Shown: positions 1-8,082, counted from the stretch's first letter. The stretch: 64,000 bases of DNA from JACVRW01 sp963803245 (GCA_963803245.1 CAWDLI010000010.1:4073-68072), one strand, 5' to 3'. A program made the numbers and translations. The notes: generated by a model from the sequence alone, not told the origin.

Positions 1-696
1 CGCGCCGGCCAGCAGCGAGACGATCATCGTCGAGCCCCAGCCCTCCTCGTTCCCGCGGATCAGGCCGAAGACGAGCAGGAACAGCGCGGTGGAGAACGTG
101 ACCAGCCCGGCCCAGTCGATGCGCGATGCGTCGGGGTCGCGCGTCTCGCGCAGCTTCGCGTAGGTCACCACCAGCGCCGCGATGCCGATCGGCACGTTCA
201 GGAAGAAGATCGACTCCCAGCCGATCCCCTCCACCAGGGCGCCGCCCACCAGCGGGCCGAACGCCACCGCCACTCCGATGGTCGCGCCGTACACGCCCAT
301 CGCCACGCCGCGGTCGCGGCCCGGCTTGAACTCCTGGGCCACCAGCGCGAGCGAGACGGCGAACATGATCGCGCCGCCCACGCCCTGGAGCGCGCGCGAC
401 AGGTTGAGGAACGTCGGATCCGGCGCCATGCCGGCGAGGGCCGACGCGACGGTGAATATTCCGAGTCCCGCCGCGAACACGCGCCGGCGGCCGAGCCGGT
501 CGGCGAGCACGCCCGCGGTGAGCACCAGGGCCGCGAGCGACAGCGTGTACGCGTCGATGACCCACTGGAGGTCGGTGAAGCTCGCGTCGAGGTCCTCTGA
601 GATCGCCGGCAACGCGGTGTTGACGACGGTGATGTCCAGCAACAGCATGAAGGTCGCGACGCTGACCACGATCAGCGTCCACCACTTGCGTTCCAT
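1..696 (-). CDS. MFS efflux transporter, DHA2 (EmrB/QacA) type, 3' end off the window
   Basis: The reading frame is open from an ATG at 696 to the window edge, giving the first 232 residues of a drug:proton antiporter of the 14-helix DHA2 family. The N-terminus starts MERKWWTL and leads into a first membrane helix. The family motif LDITVVNTALP lies at about residues 20-30, and ADRLGRRR marks the loop between helices 2 and 3. A strong Shine-Dalgarno (GGAGGT, 702-707 on the complement) sits 5 nt before the ATG. The gene is divergent from a MarR gene, the usual arrangement for a drug-responsive repressor and its pump. The substrate cannot be told from sequence. Confidence 0.93.
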   Translation of the reverse strand, partial: MERKWWTLIVVSVATFMLLLDITVVNTALPAISEDLDASFTDLQWVIDAYTLSLAALVLTAGVLADRLGRRRVFAAGLGIFTVASALAGMAPDPTFLNLSRALQGVGGAIMFAVSLALVAQEFKPGRDRGVAMGVYGATIGVAVAFGPLVGGALVEGIGWESIFFLNVPIGIAALVVTYAKLRETRDPDASRIDWAGLVTFSTALFLLVFGLIRGNEEGWGSTMIVSLLAGA

Positions 697-711
697 CAGG
701 GACCTCCAGTC

Positions 712-777
712 GATCAGGTAGCCTTAGTAGGCAGGTTTATAAAGCGACCTGATCATATTGTCAACCTGCCTTACTAA
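712..777. promoter_or_regulatory. Two nested inverted repeats, probable MarR operator
   Basis: The longer repeat pairs TTAGTAGGCAGGTT (724-737) with AACCTGCCTTACTAA (763-777); the arms are complementary apart from one extra T. A second perfect 8-base pair is GATCAGGT (712-719) with ACCTGATC (747-754). The large arms cover the -35 and -10 boxes of the MFS promoter, and the right arm ends three bases before the marR start. A bound regulator would therefore block both genes. That MarR is the binder is an inference from gene arrangement. Confidence 0.75.
736..764 (-). promoter_or_regulatory. Sigma-70-type promoter of the MFS gene
   Basis: On the minus strand TTGACA (764-759) is followed by exactly 17 nt and then TATAAA (741-736). 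This is close to the ideal housekeeping promoter and is unusually AT-rich for this genome. Transcription would start near 729-730, leaving a short leader before the Shine-Dalgarno at 707-702. Both hexamers are interleaved with the arms of the inverted repeat described separately. Confidence 0.8.
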
Positions 778-780
778 TCT

Positions 781-1245
781 GTGACCGACCTCACGCTTCA
801 GCAGCGGCCGATACCCGCCCTTCTCAACGGCGTCAAGAACGCCGCGGTCCAGAAGCTCTTCGCCCGCATGGCCGACGCCGGCTTCGGCGACGTGCGCGAG
901 GGGCACGGCTGCGTGTTCGGCTTCATCGACATGGAGAACGGCTCGCGCCTGACCGACCTGGCCGAGTCCGCGGGCTTCACCAAGCAGGCCGTGGGCGAAG
1001 CGGTGGCCGAGCTCGAGCGTCTCGGCTACCTGGAGCGCGCCGCATGCCCCGATGACGGGCGCGCCAAGATCATCAGGCTCACCGCGCGCGGCCGTGACGC
1101 CGCCCTCACCGGACGGCGGATCTTCGGCGAGATCGAGGCCGAGTGGGCCGAGGAGATCGGCGAGGACCTCGTGAAGAGCCTCCGCGAGGCGGCCGAGCGG
1201 ATCGCCGAGCTCGAGGGCTCCCCCGCCGGGGGCCCCGTCGCGTAG
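781..1245 (+). CDS. MarR family transcriptional regulator
   Basis: A 154-residue winged-helix protein of normal MarR length, starting at GTG. The recognition-helix region has LAESAGFTKQAVGEAVAELE. The wing carries the family-typical DDGRAKIIRLTARG stretch followed by the long dimerisation helix. It is divergent from an MFS pump, and an inverted repeat lies immediately upstream, so autoregulation plus ligand-released repression of the pump is the likely mode. The leader is very short, so the message may be nearly leaderless. The ligand is unknown. Confidence 0.92.
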   Translation: MTDLTLQQRPIPALLNGVKNAAVQKLFARMADAGFGDVREGHGCVFGFIDMENGSRLTDLAESAGFTKQAVGEAVAELERLGYLERAACPDDGRAKIIRLTARGRDAALTGRRIFGEIEAEWAEEIGEDLVKSLREAAERIAELEGSPAGGPVA

Positions 1246-1249
1246 GGCG

Positions 1250-2332
1250 CTAGGCCAGTCCCTCGACCAGCGCCGGCCCGCCGGTGCGGTGAACGGCGCC
1301 CGGACGCAGCCCGGCGCCCTTCAGCAGGGCCTGGAGCTCCTCGGCGGAGCGCTCTCGGCCGTCGTCGCAGACGTTCATCATCTGGATGTCCGAGAGCGAG
1401 GCCACCACGTGCGGCCGGTTGCGCTCCTGGAGGTACTCGATCACCACCAGCCGCGACCCCGCGGGCATCGCCGCGCGGACGCTCTTCAGGATCGTCGCGC
1501 TGGCCTGGTCGTCCCAGTCGTGGAGGATGTTCTTCATCACGTAGACGTCGGCGCTGGCGTCGACCGACCGGAAGATGTCGCCCTCCGAGAGCTCCACGCG
1601 CTCGCGCAGGCCACGGCCCGCGAGCCGGCCCTCGGCCTCGGCGAGCACGCCGGGACCGTCCACCAGCACACCGCGCAGTCCCGGGCGCGAGTCGAGGATC
1701 GCGGCGAGCAGCGTGCCCACGCCACCCGCGACGTCGCAGATCACGCCGCGCTCGGGCCACGGATAGCCGTTCACGATGAAGGGGGCGTCGACCTCGGTCG
1801 CGGCCTGCATGCCGCCGGCGAACGCGCGCTCCTCCTCGGGGTGCTCGGCGAACCACTGCCAGACCGAGCGCCCGTGCACGCGCGGGAAGGCGGCCTTCCC
1901 GGTCCGGACCGTCTCGGTCAGGTCGGCCCAGGCGGCCGCGTTGGACTTGGAGGCGAAGTAGCGCGCCCAGTCGCGCACGCTGTTCGGATGGTCGCTGCGG
2001 AGCGCCTGGCCCATGCGGCCGAGCGAGAAGCGCCCCTCGGCGTCGAGGTGGACGACGTCGCTGAACTCGAGCGCGCGCAGCACGCGGTGGAGGGCGTCGG
2101 CGTCCACGCCCAGCCGCCCGGCCAGCTCCTCGGCGGTCGCGGGTCCCTTGGCCAGCTCGTCGGCCACGCCGAGCTCGGCGACGGTGCCGATCATCTGGGT
2201 GCGGGCGAGCCCCACCGACTGGTCGAACAGCGCCGCCTGAGGCGGCAGCAGCCGGTCGGCCAGGGAGTTGATGCGGCGGCGCGCGGCGAGCACGGCGCTT
2301 ACGGCGAAAGCGGGAGGCGGACGGCCGGCCAA
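1250..2332 (-). CDS. SAM-dependent O-methyltransferase, plant-COMT-like (Methyltransf_2)
   Basis: A 360-residue protein with the two-part fold of small-molecule O-methyltransferases. An N-terminal winged-helix dimerisation region covers about 35-110. A Rossmann SAM-binding domain carries DVAGGVGTLL at about 200-209. The catalytic histidine is expected in NILHDWDD at about 268-275. The annotated TTG start at 2332 gives the longest frame; a GTG at 2293 is a reasonable alternative. It follows the B12-binding gene within a few bases on the same strand and probably shares its transcript. The acceptor substrate is unknown; hydroxylated aromatics are typical for the family. Confidence 0.88.
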   Translation of the reverse strand: MAGRPPPAFAVSAVLAARRRINSLADRLLPPQAALFDQSVGLARTQMIGTVAELGVADELAKGPATAEELAGRLGVDADALHRVLRALEFSDVVHLDAEGRFSLGRMGQALRSDHPNSVRDWARYFASKSNAAAWADLTETVRTGKAAFPRVHGRSVWQWFAEHPEEERAFAGGMQAATEVDAPFIVNGYPWPERGVICDVAGGVGTLLAAILDSRPGLRGVLVDGPGVLAEAEGRLAGRGLRERVELSEGDIFRSVDASADVYVMKNILHDWDDQASATILKSVRAAMPAGSRLVVIEYLQERNRPHVVASLSDIQMMNVCDDGRERSAEELQALLKGAGLRPGAVHRTGGPALVEGLA

Positions 2333-2335
2333 GAC

Positions 2336-2738
2336 CTACAGCTGGGACCGCCGAGCGGATGTAGTCCACGATCCCCTGGACCGGGGCGCCGGGTGTGAAC
2401 ACCTCGGCCACGCCCAGCTCCTTCAGCTCCGGGATGTCCTCGCTCGGGATCGTCCCGCCCACCACGAGCACCACGTCGTCGGCGCCCGCCTCCTTCAGCT
2501 TCGAGGCGATCCGCGGGACGAGCGTCATGTGGGCGCCCGACAGGATCGACAGCCCGACGGCGTCGGCGTCCTCCTGGATCACGGTCTCCACGATCTGCTC
2601 GGGCGTCTGGTGCAGGCCGGTGTAGATGACCTCCATGCCGGCGTCGCGCAGGGCGCGGGCGATGATCTTGGCGCCGCGGTCGTGCCCGTCGAGGCCGGGC
2701 TTTGCCACGACCACGCGAATCTTGCGCTGGCTGCTCAC
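2336..2738 (-). CDS. Cobalamin-binding small subunit of an acyl-CoA mutase, stop codon out of frame
   Basis: The first about 131 residues are a complete B12-binding domain. It has the cobalt-ligand motif D-x-H-x-x-G (D17, H19, G22, within PGLDGHDRG) and the later GLSILSGAH and VGGTIP stretches that cradle the nucleotide tail. Free-standing subunits of this family are about 130-140 residues. Here no in-frame stop follows; the frame would run on into the methyltransferase gene. A TAG at 2338-2336 is one base out of frame, and deleting one C from the CCC just upstream would restore a 133-residue protein, so I end the gene there. The GTG start overlaps the TGA of the cupredoxin gene (GTGA). It presumably partners the mutase large subunit at 4808-6457. 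Confidence 0.85.
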
Positions 2739-3505
2739 CAGCCGATGCGGCCGGCGGGCTGCGGGGCCTCCGCAGCCGAGCGACGCCGGACGCCCACTCC
2801 GAGGCTCAGCATGAGGAGCCCGAGGAGTCCGAGGGCGAGTGCGTCCATTCCCGTGGACGGGAGCGAGGGTCCGTCGGCCGCGTCCGTCTCGGCGCCGGTT
2901 CCAGGCGAGGTTCCGTCGTCCGTACCCGGGTCCTCGCCACCGGTCTGGGCGGCCTGCACGATCACCGTGCCCTTCATGTTGGGGTGCGGCGTGCAGATGT
3001 ACGAGAAGGTGCCCGCGCTATCGAAGGTGTGCGAGCCGCTCTGGCCGGCGTCCATGATGCCCGTGTCGAACCCGTCGCCGGTGGCCGAGTGGCCGGTGGG
3101 GCCCTGGTTCGTCCACGTGACGGTGTCGCCCTGGTTGACCGTCACGGAGGCCGGGGCGAAATCGAAGTCCTTGATCGTCACGTTGGCCGAGGCGGCGGCG
3201 TTGGCCTTCGGGGGCGCCGCGGGCTTCTCGTCGATCTTCGCCACCTCGGGCTCCGCCGGGGCGGGCTCGGGCACCGTGGCGGTGGGCGCCGGCGCCGCGG
3301 TGGGCGCGGGCGCAGGTGCAGGGGCCGGAGCGGGAGCCGGGGCCGGCGCGGGTGCCGTGACCGGCGGCTCCGGGGTGGTCGGCACCGTCTGCGCCGGAGC
3401 GACCTGCTCCGCCGTCGGAACCGCGTCCTCGGCGAACAGCGAGGTGGGCAGGATGAGCGCCGCCACCAGCACGTAGAGAACGGCGAGAAAGACGAGGTGC
3501 CTCAC
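2735..3505 (-). CDS. Secreted cupredoxin with LPSTG wall-anchor signal
   Basis: A 256-residue exported protein. Residues about 3-25 form a hydrophobic signal segment, followed by an Ala-Pro-rich linker of roughly 70 residues. A plastocyanin-like domain (about 105-190) carries the type I copper ligands: His in TGHSATG, then Cys, His and Met in YICTPHPNMKG. After a Gly/Asp/Thr-rich spacer comes LPSTG, a hydrophobic helix and an RRR tail, the standard sortase sorting signal. It therefore likely ends up covalently attached to the cell surface as an electron carrier or copper protein. I chose the GTG at 3505 because residues before it look non-coding. It is coupled to the B12-binding gene by start/stop overlap. 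Confidence 0.85.
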   Translation of the reverse strand: MRHLVFLAVLYVLVAALILPTSLFAEDAVPTAEQVAPAQTVPTTPEPPVTAPAPAPAPAPAPAPAPAPTAAPAPTATVPEPAPAEPEVAKIDEKPAAPPKANAAASANVTIKDFDFAPASVTVNQGDTVTWTNQGPTGHSATGDGFDTGIMDAGQSGSHTFDSAGTFSYICTPHPNMKGTVIVQAAQTGGEDPGTDDGTSPGTGAETDAADGPSLPSTGMDALALGLLGLLMLSLGVGVRRRSAAEAPQPAGRIGW

Positions 3506-3531
3506 AGCGGGGGGAACCCTAGCGTTTGGCG

Positions 3532-4698
3532 CTATCGCTTGAAGCGGTAGTCGGCTCGGCGCACCGTTCCGTCGGCCAGCCCGAGCAGCAGCTGGCGACA
3601 GCTGCCCGCCCACGAGCGCCGCGTTCTCCAGGCCAGGCTGTAGCCATGGCCGCGGTGGCTGCGGTGCAGCGCCCAGCGCCGGCGGATGAGACTCGCGGGC
3701 TCCCCGCTCGCCGGCTCGGCGCCCGAGCCGCACTCCACCTCGGCAACCTGCGGGTAGCCGGCGGCAAGCACGTGGCGGCCGCGGTACCCGCCCAGCGAGA
3801 AGCGCACCAGCACCACCCGGCCGGCGCGCGCCCGGTTGACCGCCGGCCGGTTGCGGACCGGCCAGAGGAACCCGCGGAAGTCGTAGATCACGCGGTAGGA
3901 CGCGTTCGCGGACGAGTGGTTCCCGGCCGCGTCGGTGGCCTGGACGCCGAAGCTCCCCGCCCCCACGGCGGAGGTGTCGACCGGAGCGCCGTCGGCGACG
4001 TCGCCGGCGCATGACGTGAGCCCGGATCCGAGCGGCTCGTCGGCGCACTCGTAGTCGGCGAGCACCCCCTCGCCGAGCAGGTACACCGCGCCCTCGATCG
4101 GAGTCCGGAGAGTGATCGCCGGCGCCGTGGCGTCGACGGGCGGCGCGCAGCCGGTCGTGCCCGTGAGGACGATCCGGTAGTCGCCAGGCAGGCCGATGCG
4201 CCCGGTCCAGCCGGACAGCGGCTGCGCCGCTCCCGGACCGCTGGGCGCGAGCACCCCGCCGCTGCCGAAGATCGCGCCCGCGGCGCTCCGCGGGTCGCGG
4301 TTGTAGGGAGTGACCGCCAGCAGGTACACGCCCGGCGCCGTGGGCGTGAGCTCGTGCAGGTCCGGGAGCGTGGACTGGCGCGTGGCCTGCGAGTCGTCGT
4401 TCCCGTACACGCCGTGCCCGGCGGCGTCGAAGAGGAACAGCTGCGTGTCGAGCTCGGTGCCGCCTACGGTGGTGGCCGAGAACGAGCCGGCGCCGGCGAG
4501 GCACACGCGGTAGAGGTCCTGATCCGTGCCCGTCGCGATGCTGCCATCGATCGTGTCGACCGGCGCGCTCGCCAGGTCCTGCGCCGTGCCGGGGAGGTCA
4601 CCGGCGTCGCCGCTCTCGGTGGCCGCGATCGCGCTCGACGGCAGCGCAAGCGCAAGCGCTGCCAGACAGGTCGAGATGAGCGGCTTGGGGTACGCCAC
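3532..4698 (-). CDS. Secreted protein with PPC-like and PxKF domains
   Basis: A 388-residue protein with a clear signal peptide (about 1-25, cut after AIA). Residues about 30-180 resemble bacterial pre-peptidase C-terminal beta-sandwich modules (repeating DQDLYRV and PGVYLLAV strands). Residues about 190-275 look like an Ig-like repeat typical of cell-surface adhesins (TDAAGNHSS). The last about 110 residues match the PxKF motif family (YDFRGFLWPV, VRFSLGGYRG), with paired cysteines. It has no catalytic motif that I can see. It lies 26 bases upstream of the cupredoxin gene and is probably co-transcribed. The exact role is unknown; an envelope or matrix protein is most likely. Confidence 0.72.
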   Translation of the reverse strand: MAYPKPLISTCLAALALALPSSAIAATESGDAGDLPGTAQDLASAPVDTIDGSIATGTDQDLYRVCLAGAGSFSATTVGGTELDTQLFLFDAAGHGVYGNDDSQATRQSTLPDLHELTPTAPGVYLLAVTPYNRDPRSAAGAIFGSGGVLAPSGPGAAQPLSGWTGRIGLPGDYRIVLTGTTGCAPPVDATAPAITLRTPIEGAVYLLGEGVLADYECADEPLGSGLTSCAGDVADGAPVDTSAVGAGSFGVQATDAAGNHSSANASYRVIYDFRGFLWPVRNRPAVNRARAGRVVLVRFSLGGYRGRHVLAAGYPQVAEVECGSGAEPASGEPASLIRRRWALHRSHRGHGYSLAWRTRRSWAGSCRQLLLGLADGTVRRADYRFKR

Positions 4699-4798
4699 GG
4701 CGGCAAGTAGAGAGACCCCCGCGCCACGCTGCGGGGGCCCCTGTGCCTCACCCGTCGACGCGAACGGGATCCCGGCTTAGCGGGCCCGATCCCAGTGG

Positions 4799-4822
4799 AC
4801 GCCCGTCCTAGAAGACGGGCGT
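4799..4822 (-). terminator. Hairpin over the mutase stop codon
   Basis: ACGCCCGTC (4799-4807) pairs perfectly with GACGGGCGT (4814-4822) around the 6-base loop CTAGAA, which contains the mutase stop codon. There is no T-run on either side, so it is at best a GC-rich actinobacterial-type terminator or an mRNA 3'-end stabiliser that would let some transcription continue into the downstream genes. Confidence 0.55.
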
Positions 4823-6457
4823 TTCCGTGTACGTGCCGAACACGCTCTGGAGCGACTGCACGATCTCGCCCTCGCTCGCGTGGGCACGCGCCGCGTCGAG
4901 CAGCGGCTCCATCAGGTTGCGGTTCGTGGCGGCCGCCTCGCGGAGCTCGGCCAGGGTCCGCTCGACCGCCTGCCCGTCGCGGCGGGCGCGCACGCCCTGC
5001 ACTCGGTCGATCTGCTTGCGCTCGAGCTCCTCCGGGATCCGGAGCGTGTCCGTGTGGGCGTCGTCGAGCGTCTCGTAGCGGTTCACGCCGACCACGATCC
5101 GGTCGCCGCGCTCGATCTCCTCCTGGAGGCGGAACGACGCGTCGGCGATCTCGCGCTGCGGGTAGTTCTGCTTGATCGCCTCGACCATGCCGCCGAGCTG
5201 GTCGATCTTGGCGAAGTACTCGTAGGCGGCCTCCTCGATCCGGTCGGTCAGCGACTCCACGAAGTAGGAGCCGCCGAGCGGGTCGATCGTGTTGGTGACG
5301 CCGGTCTCGTGGGCGATGATCTGCTGGGTGCGGAGCGCCACGCGCACGGCACCCTCGGTGGGCAACGCCAGCGCCTCGTCGAAGCTGTTCGTGTGCAGCG
5401 ACTGCGTGCCGCCCAGCACGGCCGACAGCGCCTCGGTGGTGGTGCGCACGATGTTGTTGAGCGGCTGCTGCGCCGTGAGCGACACCCCGGCGGTCTGGGT
5501 GTGGAAGCGCATCAGCAGGCTGCGGTCGTCGCGAGCGCCGTAGCGATCACGCAGCTCACGCGCCCATATTCGCCGTGCCGCGCGGTACTTGGCGATCTCC
5601 TCGAAGAAGTCGATGTGGGCGTTGAAGAAGAACGACAGGCGCGGCGCGAAGGCATCCACGTCGAGGCCCCGCTCCAGCGCGTGCTCGATGTAGGTGAAGC
5701 CGTCCTTGAGCGTGAACGCGAGCTCCTGCTGGGCCGTCGAGCCGGCCTCGCGGATGTGGTAGCCGGAGATCGAGATCGGGTGCCAGCGAGGCATCCGCTC
5801 GGAGCAGAACTCGACCATGTCCGTGACCAGCCGCATCGCAGGGTCGATCGGGAAGCACCACTCCTTCTGGGCGATGTACTCCTTGAGGATGTCCGTCTGG
5901 ATCGTGCCCGCCAGCTGCTCGGCGGGCACGCCCTGGCGCTCGGCCGCCACCACGTAGAAGGCCAGCATCACCGCTGCCGGGGCGTTGATCGTCATCGACG
6001 TCGAGACCTCGCCCAGCGGGATGCCGCCGAAGAGCGTCTCCATGTCGTCGAGCGTGTCCACCGCCACGCCCTCGCGGCCGACCTCGCCGAGCGAGCGCGG
6101 GTGGTCGGAGTCGTGCCCCATCAGCGACGGCATGTCGAACGCCGTGGACAGCCCCGTCTGGCCGTGGTCGAGCAGGTAGCGGAAGCGCTCGTTGGTCTCC
6201 TCGGCGGTGCCGAAGCCGGCGAACTGGCGCATCGTCCAGAGCCGCCCGCGATACATCGACGGGTACACGCCGCGCGTGAACGGGAACTCGCCCGGCAGTC
6301 CGATCCGCTCGGAGGCCGATACGTCGTCCTCGGTGTAGAGCGGCTGGACCTCCTCGCCGGAGAGCGTCGTGAAGAGCGCGTCGCGCTCGGGCGTGGCCGC
6401 ATAGCGCTCGCGGAACCAGCGCTCGGCGTCGGTCATGGCCCTCGGCTCCACGCTCAT
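4808..6457 (-). CDS. icmA: Acyl-CoA mutase large subunit, isobutyryl-CoA-mutase type
   Basis: A 549-residue TIM-barrel catalytic subunit without a B12 domain, as in two-subunit mutases. Two residues that separate family members are readable. Position 79 is Phe (MRQFAGF), where methylmalonyl-CoA mutase has Tyr. Position 197 is Gln (EYIAQKEW), where it has Arg. Phe and Gln at these places are the isobutyryl-CoA mutase signature. Position 106 is Ala rather than the Asp of 2-hydroxyisobutyryl-CoA mutase. The predicted reaction is isobutyryl-CoA to and from n-butyryl-CoA, linking valine breakdown to fatty-acid metabolism. The B12-binding partner lies two genes downstream. No chaperone GTPase (MeaB type) is visible nearby. 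Substrate assignment rests on remembered family residues. Confidence 0.88.
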   Translation of the reverse strand: MSVEPRAMTDAERWFRERYAATPERDALFTTLSGEEVQPLYTEDDVSASERIGLPGEFPFTRGVYPSMYRGRLWTMRQFAGFGTAEETNERFRYLLDHGQTGLSTAFDMPSLMGHDSDHPRSLGEVGREGVAVDTLDDMETLFGGIPLGEVSTSMTINAPAAVMLAFYVVAAERQGVPAEQLAGTIQTDILKEYIAQKEWCFPIDPAMRLVTDMVEFCSERMPRWHPISISGYHIREAGSTAQQELAFTLKDGFTYIEHALERGLDVDAFAPRLSFFFNAHIDFFEEIAKYRAARRIWARELRDRYGARDDRSLLMRFHTQTAGVSLTAQQPLNNIVRTTTEALSAVLGGTQSLHTNSFDEALALPTEGAVRVALRTQQIIAHETGVTNTIDPLGGSYFVESLTDRIEEAAYEYFAKIDQLGGMVEAIKQNYPQREIADASFRLQEEIERGDRIVVGVNRYETLDDAHTDTLRIPEELERKQIDRVQGVRARRDGQAVERTLAELREAAATNRNLMEPLLDAARAHASEGEIVQSLQSVFGTYTETPVF

Positions 6458-6500
6458 CGCTCCCGACAGTCTAGGACGGCATACTCAGGTCGTGAGCAGC

Positions 6501-6947
6501 ATGGACAGCGAGGGGCTGGCGCGCGAGGCATTCGCGGCACTGGCCCGCCGCGACTTCGACGGCTTTCTCGACCTGATGGATCCGGACGTGGAGTTCACGT
6601 CGCTGATCCAGGAGTCGGAGGCCAAGCTGTACTGCGGCCACGCGGGCGTCCGCCAGTTCCTCGACGAGATGCTGAGCGTGTTCCCCGATTGGACCCCGGA
6701 AGTCGAGAGCACCGAGGCGTTCGGCGACACCGTGCTCGTCAAGGTCCGCTTCCTGGGCACCGGGGCGGGCAGCGGAATGTCGGTCGAGCAGGTGGGCTGG
6801 CAGGTGGCCCAGGGTCGCGACGGGAAGGTCGTGGGGTGGCGGATCTACCGCACGGAGGACGAGGCCCGCGCCGCGCTCAGCGAAGCCGGAGACGACGCCG
6901 CCGCGGACGAGCCCGTGCGACCAGGTAGCCCCCACCCCCGCCAATGA
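6501..6947 (+). CDS. SnoaL-like NTF2-fold protein
   Basis: A 148-residue protein of the cone-shaped alpha/beta NTF2 fold (ketosteroid isomerase/SnoaL superfamily). It starts with the typical helix (REAFAALARRDFDGFLDLMDPDVEF) and ends its core with the strand VVGWRIYRTEDEARAA. Such proteins can be isomerases, cyclases or simple ligand binders; no decisive active-site residue is visible. ATG at 6501 is preferred, though GTG at 6492 is in frame. The tail runs 71 bases into the convergent HAD gene. Two more NTF2-fold genes lie within 2 kb. Confidence 0.8.
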   Translation: MDSEGLAREAFAALARRDFDGFLDLMDPDVEFTSLIQESEAKLYCGHAGVRQFLDEMLSVFPDWTPEVESTEAFGDTVLVKVRFLGTGAGSGMSVEQVGWQVAQGRDGKVVGWRIYRTEDEARAALSEAGDDAAADEPVRPGSPHPRQ

Positions 6948-7662
6948 GCGCGAGCGCGCCCACTGCCCCGCCGACCTTCAGGCGACGCCCGAGCTTGTCG
7001 AAGCGCATGACCCGCCAGTGCTCCTCGCGTGCCACCCGCGCGAGGTGGGCGTCCGGGTTCACCGCCACCGGATGCCCGACCGCCCGCAGCATCGGCAGGT
7101 CTGACTCCGAGTCGGAGTAGGCGTAGGACTCGGAGAGGTCGATGCCGCGCTCCGCGGCGAGCTGGCGGATCGCGTCCGCCTTGCCCTCGCGGTAGGTGAA
7201 GGGGCCCGCCGACCGGCCGGTGTAGACGCCGTCCTCGACCTCGGAGCGCATTCCGATCCCTCCGTCGAACACCAGCACGCGCGCCAGCGTGTCGGCCAAT
7301 TCCTGCGACGCCGCGGTGACGATGAACACCGGCCGTCCGGCGTCCTGGTGCGAGTACGCCTCGTCGAGCATCTCGCGGTAGAGCAGCGGCAGGACGCCGG
7401 CGAGCACGTCGGGCCCGAGGCGCGCCAGGTCCACCACCCGCCAGCCCGCTATGGCGTCGAGGATCCGCTGCTTCAGCTCCTCGGTGCCCTCGTCGGTCGA
7501 GCCGTTCAGGCGGAAGTGGATGTTCGCCCAGGCGTCGCTGAGGATCTGGCGGCGGGAGATCATTCCGGCCCTGTAGGCGGCGCGCCCGAAGTGGATCGCG
7601 CTCGACCCCTCGATCAGCGTCTTGTCGAGGTCGAAGAAGGCGGCTGCGCGCGAATCGGCCAT
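6877..7662 (-). CDS. HAD superfamily IB phosphatase
   Basis: A 261-residue hydrolase with all four HAD motifs. Motif I is FFDLDKTLIEG, with the nucleophilic Asp and the acid/base Asp two residues on. Motif II is VFIVTAAS. A lysine lies in TYREGKADAI. Motif IV is SYAYSDSESDLPML, with the metal-binding Asp. The helical cap between motifs I and II is SerB-like. A C-terminal glycine-rich hydrophobic stretch and an Arg-rich tail suggest weak membrane association. Family members act on phosphoserine, lysophosphatidate or related phosphomonoesters; the substrate here is not determined. Confidence 0.87.
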   Translation of the reverse strand: MADSRAAAFFDLDKTLIEGSSAIHFGRAAYRAGMISRRQILSDAWANIHFRLNGSTDEGTEELKQRILDAIAGWRVVDLARLGPDVLAGVLPLLYREMLDEAYSHQDAGRPVFIVTAASQELADTLARVLVFDGGIGMRSEVEDGVYTGRSAGPFTYREGKADAIRQLAAERGIDLSESYAYSDSESDLPMLRAVGHPVAVNPDAHLARVAREEHWRVMRFDKLGRRLKVGGAVGALALIGGGGGYLVARARPRRRRLRLR

Positions 7663-7685
7663 GGGCCGAGGGTACGCTGAGCCGC

Positions 7686-8082
7686 GTGGACCCGGATCTG
7701 GAGAAGGGCATCCGCCGGGCCTACGCGGCCCTCGCGGCCGGCGACATCGAGACGGCGATGGCGAGCTTCGCGTCCCGACATCGAGATGGTGAACCCCGAG
7801 TACGCGATCGAGAGTGGCGTGCGCAGGGGCCTCGACTCGATGCGGGAGGGGCTGCAGAACCTCTACGAGCAGTTCAACTACGAGTCCCTCGAGATCCTCG
7901 AGATCGACGAGGGACCGAACGGCCTGCTCGTGGTCGCGCGGCTCAGGGCGACCGGGCGAGCCAGCGGCGTGCCGATCGACGAGACGTTCACGCACGTGTT
8001 CGGCCTCCGCGACGGGCGGGTGGTGACCTACCGCTGGTTCCGGACGCGCGAGGAAGGGCTCGCCGCGGCGGGGCTCGCCTAG
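7686..8082 (+). CDS. SnoaL-like NTF2-fold protein, one-base frameshift
   Basis: The frame from GTG 7686 reads the first helix of an NTF2-fold protein (RRAYAALAAGDIETAMASF). It then continues properly one base later (DIEMVNPEYAIESG to GLAAAGLA). The break is at CCC, 7774-7776. Removing one C joins the halves into a normal 131-residue protein, and the total span is 3n+1. The rest is well conserved, so a sequence error is more likely than a dead gene. The stop shares CTAG (8079-8082) with the stop of the convergent next gene. Confidence 0.72.

Noticed and set aside
3270..3360. Simple Ala-Pro codon repeat
   Set aside because: It is the flexible linker of the cupredoxin, not a CRISPR or mobile repeat.
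6458..6500. Possible cobalamin riboswitch before the mutase gene
   Set aside because: The gap is only about 43 bases before the divergent NTF2-fold gene, too short for the riboswitch.
4880..6928. 682-codon open frame on the plus strand opposite the mutase gene
   Set aside because: It is antisense to a strongly conserved enzyme; long antisense frames are expected in GC-rich genes, and the translation has low-complexity Arg/Leu/His composition without motifs.
8079..8082. CTAG shared by two convergent stop codons
   Set aside because: A curiosity explained by tight packing; convergent overlaps of this kind occur several times in the window.
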